Shown piece after piece: positions 1-6,953 of a stretch of DNA of 19,960 nt. A program made the position numbers and the translations under genes. How positions within the stretch are numbered: the stretch's first letter is position 1; every line of letters begins with the position of its first letter. This stretch comes from JACZSB01 sp965372015 (GTDB lineage Bacteria > Fidelibacterota > Marinisomatia > SCGC-AAA003-L08 > TS1B11), in NCBI GenBank assembly GCA_965372015.1, contig CBDVAP010000044.1, positions 1-19,960 of the forward strand, in the 5' to 3' direction. The notes beneath the pieces are model-generated. The model was given only the letters and a program-made list of their open reading frames with translations. It searched no databases and was not told the DNA's origin.

Positions 1-1
1 C

Positions 2-664
2 CCTGATCTTTTAGCGCTGCCAGACCTGTCCGCAGGCCCAGCGACACCGGCCCCGGCAGCAGCAATCCCGGCCCCGGCGGCAGCTGGCCCGGCAGTACCC
101 GAGCCCCCTGATCTTTTAGCGCTGCCAGACCCTTCCGCAGGTCCAGCGACTCCGGCCCCGGCAGCTCCGGTGGCAGCTGAGCCCCCAGACCTTGAGGCAC
201 CGCCCAACCCGGCCGAGACAGCACCAGCAACACCGGCCCCGGCGGAAGCCCCTCCGGCAGTTGAGCTGAGGGCGGCTTTGGCAGCTTCAGCCGAGCCGGC
301 AGCAGCAACCCCGGCTCCGGCGGAAACCACTCCGGCGGTCGAGCCGATGGCAGCTTTGGCTCCTCCGGCCGAGCCAGCACCAGCAACCCCGGCTCCGGCG
401 GAAGCCGCTCCGGCAGTTGAGCCGCCCGTAGCATTGGCAGCTCCGCCTGAGCCGGCGCCGGCAGCCCCTGCTCCAGTAGAAGCCGCACCGGCAGTTGAAC
501 CGACGGCAGCTTTGGCTCCTCCGGCCGAGCCAGCCCCGGCAGTTCCGGCTCCGGCGGAAACCGCACCAGTAGTTGAGCCACCCGCAGGATTGGCAGCTCC
601 GGCCGAGCCAACCCCGGCAGCTCCAGCTCCGGCGGAAGCCGCACCGGCAGTTGAGCCGCCCGAA
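2..664 (+). repeat. Coding tandem repeats, 105-nt and 78-nt periods
   Basis: The block beginning CCTGATCTTTTAGCGCTG occurs at 2 and again at 107, a 105-nt (35-codon) period with near-identical DNA. From about 197 to 664 there are six units of exactly 78 nt (26 codons): 197, 275, 353, 431, 509 and 587. Units keep the core PAPAExxPAVEP. Both periods are multiples of three, so unit gain or loss keeps the frame. The DNA copies have diverged more than the protein, which suggests older duplication for the 78-nt units and a younger one for the 105-nt pair. Confidence 0.85.
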
Positions 665-1177
665 CCGGTAGCCGCTCCCGCCGCCCCTGCCCCAGCGGAG
701 GAAGCCGGAGTGCGAACCCCACCCGCCACATTGGCAGATACTGAGCTGCGCAACGTAGCGCCGGCGCCACCGACCGCCGCGCCTTTACCGGAAGAGCAAA
801 ATCAGGCCGCCCCAGCGGTCGCCTTGGAAGCAACGGCTACTCCGGTGGAGATAACTACTCCGGAACGGCTGGCGGGGCCCGCCCCCATAGTTCCAGCGCC
901 GCAGGGCACTGGGGAGGAGACCTCTGCTGAACCGGTAGCTGCAGCAGCTGCAGCTGCCGCTCCCGAAGAAGCACGGCCGGCACCTGCGGAAGAGACCGGA
1001 CCGGCTGCGGCCCCGGCACCGGCGGAGGAAAATGCCGAGCAGCAAAGAGCCGCTTCGCTACAGGCGGAACTGACCAACCGGGCCAGCAGGGCCTACGAGG
1101 CCCAGCAGCGAGATTCACGCACCACCGAACCCGGGACCAGCAATGACACTAACCTGGCTGAGCAGCTTATCCGTTAG
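2..1177 (+). CDS. Ala/Pro/Glu-rich repeat protein, 3' part only
   Basis: The frame is open from the window edge to a TAG at 1175-1177, so the gene begins upstream and only its last 391 codons are visible. An in-frame GTG at 170 lies inside the repeats and is not a credible start. The visible part is extremely rich in Ala, Pro and Glu. It holds two 35/26-residue units beginning PDLLALPD, then six 26-residue units of the type APAxPAPAExAPAVEPxxAL, then an irregular region with a run of eight Ala near 935-965. It ends in a short non-repetitive polar tail (LQAELTNRASRAYEAQQRDS). No catalytic motif, membrane segment or sorting domain is visible. Such Pro/Ala/Glu tracts usually act as extended linkers, for example across the periplasm as in TonB, but that is only an analogy. 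Function is not recognised. Strong in-frame codon periodicity supports a real gene. Confidence 0.72.
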   Translation, partial: PDLLALPDLSAGPATPAPAAAIPAPAAAGPAVPEPPDLLALPDPSAGPATPAPAAPVAAEPPDLEAPPNPAETAPATPAPAEAPPAVELRAALAASAEPAAATPAPAETTPAVEPMAALAPPAEPAPATPAPAEAAPAVEPPVALAAPPEPAPAAPAPVEAAPAVEPTAALAPPAEPAPAVPAPAETAPVVEPPAGLAAPAEPTPAAPAPAEAAPAVEPPEPVAAPAAPAPAEEAGVRTPPATLADTELRNVAPAPPTAAPLPEEQNQAAPAVALEATATPVEITTPERLAGPAPIVPAPQGTGEETSAEPVAAAAAAAAPEEARPAPAEETGPAAAPAPAEENAEQQRAASLQAELTNRASRAYEAQQRDSRTTEPGTSNDTNLAEQLIR

Positions 1178-1182
1178 CAGCC

Positions 1183-1272
1183 CGGCCCGGCTCCTTCCAG
1201 TACCACCAACTACAATCATTGGCTGAAGGCCGTGCGTAGCAGGCTTGGTGGGATAAAGCTCCTGCCGGGCCG
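1183..1272 (+). other. Intergenic stretch with nested complementary arms (possible structured RNA)
   Basis: This gap between the repeat protein and the propeller gene contains three nested complementary pairs in the right order: CGGCCCGGC (1183-1191) with GCCGGGCCG (1264-1272), CCACCAA (1203-1209) with TTGGTGG (1245-1251), and CTAC (1210-1213) with GTAG (1236-1239). The inner apex can also pair GGC (1221-1223) with GCC (1229-1231). It could be a leader structure of the downstream operon or a small RNA. There is no T-tract, so a simple intrinsic terminator is unlikely. High GC makes chance pairing possible. Confidence 0.3.
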
Positions 1273-1295
1273 CTGAGCCGGATGTAATTTCCATC

Positions 1296-2495
1296 ATGCC
1301 GATGCGAAATCACCTGCGGGGATTGCTGGTGTTGCTGCTGTTTTGCGGGGGCGCCAGGGCCGGTGACTCAGGCTCCCTCGGCTGGACTTTTGGCGGTGCG
1401 GGCGCCGATGAGGGTAGCTCCGTATGGCAGACCAGTGACGGCGGCTTCATCGTCACCGGGACTAATGCTTCCGGGGACACGGGACGGCCCTCGTTGTGGC
1501 TGTTGAAAGTCGATGCCGGCGGGAAACGGCAATGGAGCCAACTGTTTCCCCTGGGCGAGTACTATAGCGGTGAAAGCTTGCTGGTGGCGGAGGACGGCGG
1601 GTTTACCATGGTAGGGGTCACCCTCACTGCCGCCCCGGGTAACTTCGATGTACGCCTACTGCGTACCGATCAGCAGGGGGAGCAACTCTGGGACCGGCGG
1701 TTCGGCGGCAACGGTTGGGATTGGAGTAATTTTGTCAGCCCCAGTGGCGACGGCGGCTATATTATCACCGGCTGGACCGATTCCCGCAACGCGGCCGGCG
1801 GTGACCTATGGTTGATCAAGACCGACCAGGGTGGTGGCAGGCAATGGAGCCGCTCTTACGGAGGCTTCGATCACGAAGAGGGATTCTGTGTACAGGCCAC
1901 GACTGACGGCGGATTCATCGCCACCGGTATAACCGCCTCCTACAGCATTGGCCAGGAAGACCTGTGGTTGATCAAGACCGATAGTGCCGGCGAGCTACAG
2001 TGGACGCGAACCTTTGGCGGCGCCGGATACGAGGAAGGCCGCTATGTGGAGCAGACCAGTGACGGGGGCTATATCGTGGCCGGTTCCACCTCCTCCCGGG
2101 GCGCCGGCGAGACGGATGTGTGGCTGATTAAACTCACACCGCAGGGCGAGATGTCCTGGAGCCGGGTTTTCGGCGGCCTCAACCGGGACTGGGGCCAGGC
2201 TGTCCATCAGACCGGCGACGACGGTTACGTGATTGTGGGATCGACCATCTCATTCGGGGCCGGAGCCAGTGACGTCTGGTTGATCCGCACCGATGCCCAG
2301 GGGAATAAGTTGTGGGACCGGACCTACGGTGGTCAGGATCTGGACTTCGGAACGGCCGTGCAACCGACGAGTGACGGGGGGTTCGTTATCACCGGCAAAA
2401 CCCACTCATTCGGGGCTGGCGGGAGCGACCTGTGGCTGATAAAGACTGACCAGTTCGGGATGGTCCCACCGGCGGGGGAGCCGGCCGGGCAGTAA
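1296..2495 (+). CDS. Secreted seven-blade beta-propeller-like repeat protein
   Basis: The 399-residue product starts with a signal peptide (MPMRNHLRGLLVLLLFCGGARA, likely cleaved after Ala22). The rest is seven consecutive repeats of about 52 residues, each of the form W-x-x-x-F/Y-G-G...SDGGYIVTGxT...DLWLIKTDxxGxxxW. Units begin near residues 28, 80, 132, 184, 236, 288 and 340. Seven equal units fit a seven-bladed propeller, with the last Trp of each unit closing a blade. Unit 2 is the most divergent and lacks the FGG. The protein ends just after the seventh unit (VPPAGEPAGQ) with no sorting domain or anchor. ATG 1296 is chosen; ATG 1302 is possible. No clear Shine-Dalgarno is seen. The stop overlaps the next start (TAATG), so it is cotranscribed with the ParA gene. 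No catalytic residues are recognised; a binding or scaffolding role outside the cytoplasm is inference. Confidence 0.85.
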   Translation: MPMRNHLRGLLVLLLFCGGARAGDSGSLGWTFGGAGADEGSSVWQTSDGGFIVTGTNASGDTGRPSLWLLKVDAGGKRQWSQLFPLGEYYSGESLLVAEDGGFTMVGVTLTAAPGNFDVRLLRTDQQGEQLWDRRFGGNGWDWSNFVSPSGDGGYIITGWTDSRNAAGGDLWLIKTDQGGGRQWSRSYGGFDHEEGFCVQATTDGGFIATGITASYSIGQEDLWLIKTDSAGELQWTRTFGGAGYEEGRYVEQTSDGGYIVAGSTSSRGAGETDVWLIKLTPQGEMSWSRVFGGLNRDWGQAVHQTGDDGYVIVGSTISFGAGASDVWLIRTDAQGNKLWDRTYGGQDLDFGTAVQPTSDGGFVITGKTHSFGAGGSDLWLIKTDQFGMVPPAGEPAGQ

Positions 2496-3253
2496 TGCGT
2501 TCCATCGCCATTATAAACCAGAAGGGCGGCAGTGGCAAGACCACCACCAGCGTGAACCTGGCCGCGGCGCTGGGCGAAAAGGACCGGCGGGTGCTGGTAG
2601 TGGATATAGATCCCCAGGCTTCGGCCACCAATTGGTTCGGCATCCAGAACCCGGGCAGGGGTATCACCGATTTGATAATCAACGAACTGCGGCTGTTGGA
2701 CCTGGTACGGGCCACCGAAGTGCTGGGGGTAGCAATCGTGCCCGCCTCGGCCTGGCTGGCGGGGGCGGAGAAAGCCCTGGAATGGAACGGCGCCTCCCTG
2801 ACCTTATTCCAGCGCAGTATGCGGGGCCTGCCCCGGGGACAATGGGATTATATGCTGGTCGATTGTCCTCCCACCCTGGGAATCCTCACCGCCAATGCCC
2901 TGATCGGGGTGGCCGAGGTGCTGATCCCGGTGGAGGCCCACCACATGGCGCTGCCCGGCGTAGATCGCGTATTGACATCGGTGGAGACCATTAAGAAGCA
3001 TTTGAATGAAAAGCTGGAGGTCACAGGTATCCTGCCCTGCCGGGTGGACCCCCGCACCCGCCATTCCCGGGAGGTAGTGCAGGAATTGCGCAGCCGCTAC
3101 GGTAACCTGGTGTTCAATACCGAAGTACGCGAGAACGTGCGCCTGGCGGAAGCACCAGCCGCCGGTCTGCCCATCAATATTTACGATACCCGCAGCAAAG
3201 GTGCCCTGGATTACCGTGCTCTGGCGAACGAAGTTATTGACCAAGAGGACTGA
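2495..3253 (+). CDS. ParA/Soj-family ATPase, no ParB partner in view
   Basis: This 252-residue cytoplasmic ATPase has the deviant Walker A motif KGGSGKTT at residues 10-17, with both signature Lys residues (Lys10 and Lys15). It also has the switch I stretch DIDPQASAT (37-45) and the Walker B/switch II VDCPP (122-126). Length and motif order match chromosomal or plasmid ParA/Soj proteins, which dimerise with ATP and position DNA or protein cargo on the nucleoid. No N-terminal DNA-binding domain is present. ATG 2495 overlaps the stop of the propeller gene; a GGGGGAG at 2474-2480 is farther upstream than usual, so coupled translation is likely. No ParB gene or parS-like repeat is visible here. 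It lies in a run of envelope and hydrolase genes, so its role may be positioning something other than a chromosome. Family assignment is secure; cargo is unknown. Confidence 0.93.
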   Translation: MRSIAIINQKGGSGKTTTSVNLAAALGEKDRRVLVVDIDPQASATNWFGIQNPGRGITDLIINELRLLDLVRATEVLGVAIVPASAWLAGAEKALEWNGASLTLFQRSMRGLPRGQWDYMLVDCPPTLGILTANALIGVAEVLIPVEAHHMALPGVDRVLTSVETIKKHLNEKLEVTGILPCRVDPRTRHSREVVQELRSRYGNLVFNTEVRENVRLAEAPAAGLPINIYDTRSKGALDYRALANEVIDQED

Positions 3254-3296
3254 ATCGCGGTCACCGGGCAAGCCTGGTGATGGGTCGTCGTTGATT

Positions 3297-4322
3297 ATGC
3301 TAAGCACATCCGGGCAGACAAACCTCGTTACCAACCGCTATTGGCCCGGGGGTCTGGCGCCATTACTGATACTCTGCCTGGCGCTGGCGGGCGGCTGCCG
3401 ATCACGGTTCACCCCCGTTTCCACCGTGGAGTCTCTGGCGTTCGGGCAGCCGCTGGCGTTGAACCTGGCGATCCGGAGTGCGGAGTTGCTCATGGTGGCC
3501 ACCGGTTTGGCGCTGGCGGAGGTGCGCCGGATCGAAGAGACCCTGGACCCGGTAAACACTGCCGGCAGCCTGTATCAGCTTAACCAGACCCACAGCTCGG
3601 ACGACCCGGAGCTGTACCAACTGCTGGAGCAGGCCCTGGTGGTGTCCGAGCTCACCGGCGGCGGCTTGAACCTGTTCATGGGGCACCTGGAGCGGGCCTA
3701 TGGTTTTTTCCGCATCGCGCCCCGGCCACCGCCGGAGTCCTTGATCCGGGAGATCATGCTCCCCATTCAGCGGGCCCGAATTGACCTGTCTCCCGTGCGC
3801 TCCCGAGTGGAGATTCCCAACGACGCCTATGCCGTATCTTTGACCGGTATCCAGGAAGGATACACGGCCGACCAGGCCTTAGCCCTTTTGGAGCTGTCCG
3901 GCATCCGGGAAGCTGCGGTGCAGCTGGGCGCTAACCTGGCCTGTGCCGGTTCACCCGATGGCCTGGGCTGGGAACATGCTATCACCAATCCCGCCACCGG
4001 CGCGGTACTGGCCCGGCTATTCCTGGAGAATTGCGGCCTGGCCACGGCTTCTATCCTGGATCAGGCTTACACCTATCGCGACTTATCCTATTATAATCAT
4101 CTGGATCCCCGAACCGGACACCTGGCGGACTCGCTGCTGAGTGTGACGGTGGTAGCACAATCCACCGAACTGGCCGCCGCCCTGGCACGGGGGATATTCC
4201 CCATCGGCCCTGTCAAAGGGATTCAAATTTTGAACGAGCTTACCGGTGTGGACGGTTTGCTCCTGGACCGGGAAGGGCGCGTGCTGGTATCGGACAGTCT
4301 ATTTGTCTGGATTGGAGGATAG
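3297..4322 (+). CDS. ApbE-fold lipoprotein with altered active site
   Basis: The 341-residue product, counted from ATG 3297, has a lipoprotein-type signal (LLILCLALAGGC, Cys34). An upstream in-frame start at 3201 would overlap parA and put extra residues before the signal, so it is rejected. The body follows the ApbE (FAD:protein FMN transferase) pattern: a SLYQLN segment corresponding to the family SxLxxLN, then GIQEGYTADQAL for the usual GIAKGYAVD, then QLGANLACAG for NLGGxxxxxG, then YNHLDPRTG for the HHIxDPRTG signature, then a GIFPIGPVKG stretch. Two departures matter. The usual ADALAT metal-binding motif reads AAALAR (residues 293-298), so both the Asp and Thr ligands are replaced, and the conserved Lys of AKG is Glu. 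Known ApbE proteins attach FMN to Thr in NqrB/RnfG-type targets; this one may bind flavin without catalysis or be inactive. The fold call is firm, enzyme activity doubtful. Confidence 0.82.
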   Translation: MLSTSGQTNLVTNRYWPGGLAPLLILCLALAGGCRSRFTPVSTVESLAFGQPLALNLAIRSAELLMVATGLALAEVRRIEETLDPVNTAGSLYQLNQTHSSDDPELYQLLEQALVVSELTGGGLNLFMGHLERAYGFFRIAPRPPPESLIREIMLPIQRARIDLSPVRSRVEIPNDAYAVSLTGIQEGYTADQALALLELSGIREAAVQLGANLACAGSPDGLGWEHAITNPATGAVLARLFLENCGLATASILDQAYTYRDLSYYNHLDPRTGHLADSLLSVTVVAQSTELAAALARGIFPIGPVKGIQILNELTGVDGLLLDREGRVLVSDSLFVWIGG

Positions 4323-4382
4323 CATATGCCGTGGCGCCTCGTGTCAATGCCCGTCCCTGGTAAGCTTGGTCCGGTGCGCTAA

Positions 4383-5549
4383 GTGCCGCCCGCCGGCGAT
4401 TTCCGGACTATGGTGCTGCCGGTCCTGCTGCTGCTGGTCGTCCTGGTCCTGGCTCTCTGGGTCTGGCGCTGGCTGAGGGCTTTCCTGCAGGCGGGGACGT
4501 TGCTGTGGCTGATGCTGCCGGGCGAGGACCAGACCCGGCGGCGGGGTCTCTATCGGATAACAGTCTCGACGGAGGAATACCTTCACGCCCCCGGTGACCT
4601 CCAGCCCTTTAAAATTTACCGCCCCCTGTCCCGAACCACCGGGCCGGCGGTGGTGATTTACCACGGAGCCACCTCCTACGGCGAAAACCACGCAGTTCTG
4701 GACACCCTGGCCCGGGCCCTGGCCAAGGTGGGTTGCCTGGTTTTCGTGCCTAGATTGCCGAAACTAAAAGAGGTGATAATCGACAATTCGAGCGTCAGGT
4801 CAATGAGCACGTTCTATGAGTTTGTTACCCACTATCAGGGAGTTTTGCCGGGGCGGATCACCGTGGTGGGCACCAGTTTTGCCGGCGGCCTGCTGCTCAG
4901 GGCGAGACTGGAACCGGCCATGCGGGAGGTAGCGCCGCGGGCGGTGCTCACTTATGGCAGCTACTGCGACCTGGAGACGGCGCTGAAGTTTGTGCTCACC
5001 GGACGGACCACAGACAACGGGCGGGAGGTTGTGGTGGACCCGGACCCCTGGGGGCAGATCATTTTCTTTTACAACTACCTCGACCACCTTCCGGGCGATT
5101 TTGACCGGGAAGCGGTGCGGGAGGTGCTGGTGCACTATGTGTATGATCACCCGGATGAAGGCGCCGCTGCCCGGGCGGCCTTACCGGTAACAGAACAGCG
5201 GATGGCCGACGTGATGCTTAATCCGGGCAATCCGGAAACCCTGAAGCTGTTCGATCAGGTGCTGGATGATGTCCGGCCCCTGTTGGTTGAGGATTCACCC
5301 TCGCATTTCTATCAGCGGATCGACTTTCCGGTGTGGGTGCTCCATGGCCGGAACGACGTGGCGGTACCATACACCGAAGCCCTGGCCCTGAAAAAATTAC
5401 TGCCCAGGCAGGTCAGGTTGTTTATCAGTGATCTGTATGGGCACAAGGAGTTGTCTCTCGGCCGGGGAATCTGGCATAGCCTGGTAAGCGGTTTGGGCAT
5501 GCTACTGTTTATGGGCCGGTTTCTCCGGGCAGTGGAGCGGCGCCCGTGA
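4383..5549 (+). CDS. Membrane-anchored alpha/beta hydrolase
   Basis: Translation from GTG 4383 gives 388 residues; a TAA directly precedes it. ATG 4410 is an equally plausible start that keeps the whole membrane segment. A hydrophobic helix (about residues 10-31, mostly Leu/Val, followed by Arg-rich WRWLR) would anchor the N-terminus in the inner membrane. The hydrolase domain shows the oxyanion-type YHGATS (93-98), the nucleophile elbow GTSFAG with Ser165, the acid in HGRNDVAVPY (Asp325) and the base in LYGHKE (His354). The triad is therefore complete and in the usual order. Substrate cannot be told from sequence; esterase or peptidase-like roles are possible. The C-terminus overlaps the MBL gene by four bases (GTGA), so the two hydrolases are probably translated together. 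No good Shine-Dalgarno is visible. Confidence 0.85.
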   Translation: MPPAGDFRTMVLPVLLLLVVLVLALWVWRWLRAFLQAGTLLWLMLPGEDQTRRRGLYRITVSTEEYLHAPGDLQPFKIYRPLSRTTGPAVVIYHGATSYGENHAVLDTLARALAKVGCLVFVPRLPKLKEVIIDNSSVRSMSTFYEFVTHYQGVLPGRITVVGTSFAGGLLLRARLEPAMREVAPRAVLTYGSYCDLETALKFVLTGRTTDNGREVVVDPDPWGQIIFFYNYLDHLPGDFDREAVREVLVHYVYDHPDEGAAARAALPVTEQRMADVMLNPGNPETLKLFDQVLDDVRPLLVEDSPSHFYQRIDFPVWVLHGRNDVAVPYTEALALKKLLPRQVRLFISDLYGHKELSLGRGIWHSLVSGLGMLLFMGRFLRAVERRP

Positions 5550-6202
5550 ATGTCAGGACCTTCCGGGGTGGCCTGGACCACAATTTCAGTTACCTCCTGT
5601 GGGCTGATCAAGCGGATGGTGCGGTTCTGATTGACCCGGCCACTGACGAGGGTCCCATACGTGCCGCCCTAAAGGATATGGGGCGCGAGCTGACCCATAT
5701 CCTGGTGACCCATACGCATAGTGATCATCTGGTACGGCTCGAGGCCTGGACCACCAGGCTGCCGGAGGTAACAGTGGTGGGCCATAGAAAACCTGTCAGC
5801 CGCAACCTGCCCCGCTACCAGGGACTTCCGGACGGCAAAGAGGTAGCGGCCGGCGGCTGGCGGCTACGGCTCATGGAGACCGCGGGCCATTATCCCGACA
5901 GTGTCTGCTGGTACGCACCGGCCGCCGGCAGCCTGTTTACCGGCGATACGGTGTTCGTTGGGCGTACGGGCCGCACTATCGGCAGTTTGAGCGACACCGG
6001 CGCGCTTTATCGCAGTATCTACCAGCGCATAATGACCCTGCCGCCGGAAACCAGGGTCTATCCCGGACACGATTACGGCCCCGCTCCCAGCGCCACTATC
6101 GGCGAGCTTAGGCAAGGCTATGACTTTTTCCGCTGCCGAGATGAGGCTGAGTTTCGGTCGGTGATGGCGCAATATGAGCGCACCCGCCAGGTGGGCACCT
6201 GA
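5546..6202 (+). CDS. MBL-fold metallo-hydrolase, glyoxalase II/ETHE1-like
   Basis: This 218-residue protein has the full metal-binding set of the glyoxalase II branch of the metallo-beta-lactamase superfamily: HTHSDH at 56-61, His115 in AGHYPDS, Asp134 in GDTVFVG and His175 in PGHDYG. The GRTGR segment after GDTVFVG resembles the family GCGR(T/F) region. Two metal ions and a hydrolytic or persulfide dioxygenase-type reaction on a thioester or glutathione-like substrate are typical of relatives. Residues fixing the exact substrate are not recognisable. The protein is shorter than classical glyoxalase II (about 250) and lacks most of the C-terminal substrate domain. The GTG start overlaps the previous stop as GTGA, implying coupled translation. 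It is cytoplasmic (no signal peptide) and the last gene of the run. Confidence 0.9.
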   Translation: MNVRTFRGGLDHNFSYLLWADQADGAVLIDPATDEGPIRAALKDMGRELTHILVTHTHSDHLVRLEAWTTRLPEVTVVGHRKPVSRNLPRYQGLPDGKEVAAGGWRLRLMETAGHYPDSVCWYAPAAGSLFTGDTVFVGRTGRTIGSLSDTGALYRSIYQRIMTLPPETRVYPGHDYGPAPSATIGELRQGYDFFRCRDEAEFRSVMAQYERTRQVGT

Positions 6203-6401
6203 CAGTTTCCGGTCGGTCTGGCTTGGAAACGCCAAGTCTTGGAACTGATACCCGGATGGGCCAATTTCGGGCAATTTCCATAAGAATACCCTTTCTAGTT
6301 CCTATTTATACTATTCGTAATATATTGTATATTCTATAGTTAGGGTCGGTTTTACAGGGGGCCACTACCCTGCGAAAAATAATTTGGAATACTTCTTGAC
6401 A
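6203..6401. other. Intergenic region with an AT-rich island
   Basis: No gene is seen. A weak hairpin CTTGG-AAACG-CCAAG-type (6222-6236) follows the MBL gene but has no T-tract. CAATTTC occurs twice ten bases apart (6262 and 6272). From about 6301 to 6343 the sequence is roughly 80% A+T, in sharp contrast to the neighbouring genes, and includes a TATACT at 6307-6312. It could be an UP-type element, a nucleoid-protein site or an upstream promoter for the small gene at 6485. Confidence 0.4.
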
Positions 6402-6449
6402 TTCCCGTCGAGAAACTCAAACTTCCAGTCGAGCCAAGACCACTATAAT
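6402..6449 (+). promoter_or_regulatory. Promoter with TATAAT and a phased direct repeat
   Basis: A perfect -10 hexamer TATAAT lies at 6444-6449. The position expected for a -35 box (about 6421-6426) reads ACTTCC, not a consensus. Instead two near-identical 11-mers, TTCCCGTCGAG (6402-6412) and TTCCAGTCGAG (6423-6433), sit 21 bases apart, two helical turns, ending ten bases before the -10. That layout suits an activator replacing the -35. Transcription would start near 6456, giving a leader of about 29 bases before the small gene. Confidence 0.5.
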
Positions 6450-6484
6450 TTCTCGTTCATAACTAATCAAAGGAGATCTTTGTA

Positions 6485-6712
6485 ATGGCAGAGAAAGTCA
6501 AAACTGTAGGCGTTAAAAAAGAATCTGGCTACCTCTATTACCTGGGCAAGGACGGTCATGTCTGGCGCTCGAAGATGGCGCGTGCCGGCCAGAAGGGCGG
6601 CCAGGCCGCTAAAGTAGCCGATGCCGGTGTGAGACGTGAGTCCGGCTTTCTATATTTTATTGATAAGCAAGGGGATGTGTCCCGCTCCAAGATGGCCCGC
6701 GGCCGGCGCTAA
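6485..6712 (+). CDS. Small basic protein made of two copies of one motif
   Basis: This 75-residue protein has a textbook Shine-Dalgarno (AGGAGA, 6471-6476, eight bases before ATG). It consists of two copies of a 26-residue motif, at residues 8-33 and 47-72, sharing 16 identical positions: G-V-(K/R)2-E-S-G-(Y/F)-L-Y...K-x-G-x-V-x-R-S-K-M-A-R. The copies are joined by a Gly/Lys-rich linker, and the protein ends GRR. It is strongly basic with alternating aromatic residues, which suits a small beta-hairpin that binds nucleic acid or ribosome; that is inference. From memory, short proteins with the pattern LYFxDKxGDVSRxKMARG occur in several environmental phyla as uncharacterised proteins; no function is known to me. 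It has its own promoter and a strong terminator, so it is likely monocistronic and well expressed. Confidence 0.85.
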   Translation: MAEKVKTVGVKKESGYLYYLGKDGHVWRSKMARAGQKGGQAAKVADAGVRRESGFLYFIDKQGDVSRSKMARGRR

Positions 6713-6737
6713 ACTCACCCACAACCAGTTGAGTCTG

Positions 6738-6771
6738 AATAAAGGCTCCACGGAACCGTGGAGCCTTTATT
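6738..6771 (+). terminator. Intrinsic terminator with 16-bp perfect stem
   Basis: AATAAAGGCTCCACGG (6738-6753) and CCGTGGAGCCTTTATT (6756-6771) are exact reverse complements around a two-base AA centre. The A-rich left end and T-rich right end allow termination in either direction, though the T-run is short. It sits 25 bases after the stop of the small basic protein. Confidence 0.85.
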
Positions 6772-6953
6772 ATGGCCCCGATAACGCAGTCCTTTTCCCA
6801 ACTTGATATCACTCGCCGGGAGTTGCAAGTTCCCACTTCCCGGAAAGTGCTCGGGAGTTGTGCCATCTTGCTCCGGGCCATTACTGTTCCAACGCAAGAC
6901 GAAACCGACTGCCTTGAAGTCTTATCAATGAAGTTATTCTTCGCGGCCCGCCT

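Noticed and set aside
170..172. GTG as start of the Ala/Pro-rich gene
   Set aside because: The same frame is open to the window edge and repeats begin upstream of it, so the real start is outside.
2..664. CRISPR array from the periodic repeats
   Set aside because: The repeats are in-frame codons without unique spacers, and no cas genes are present.
3201..3296. Upstream start for the ApbE-like gene
   Set aside because: It would overlap parA by over 50 bases and put 32 residues before a lipoprotein signal; ATG 3297 fits better.
6222..6236. Hairpin after the MBL gene as intrinsic terminator
   Set aside because: The stem is only five base pairs and no T-tract follows.
6396..6401. TTGACA as a -35 box
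   Set aside because: It is a perfect hexamer, but no -10 lies 16-18 bases downstream (AAACTT region), and the TATAAT is 42 bases away.
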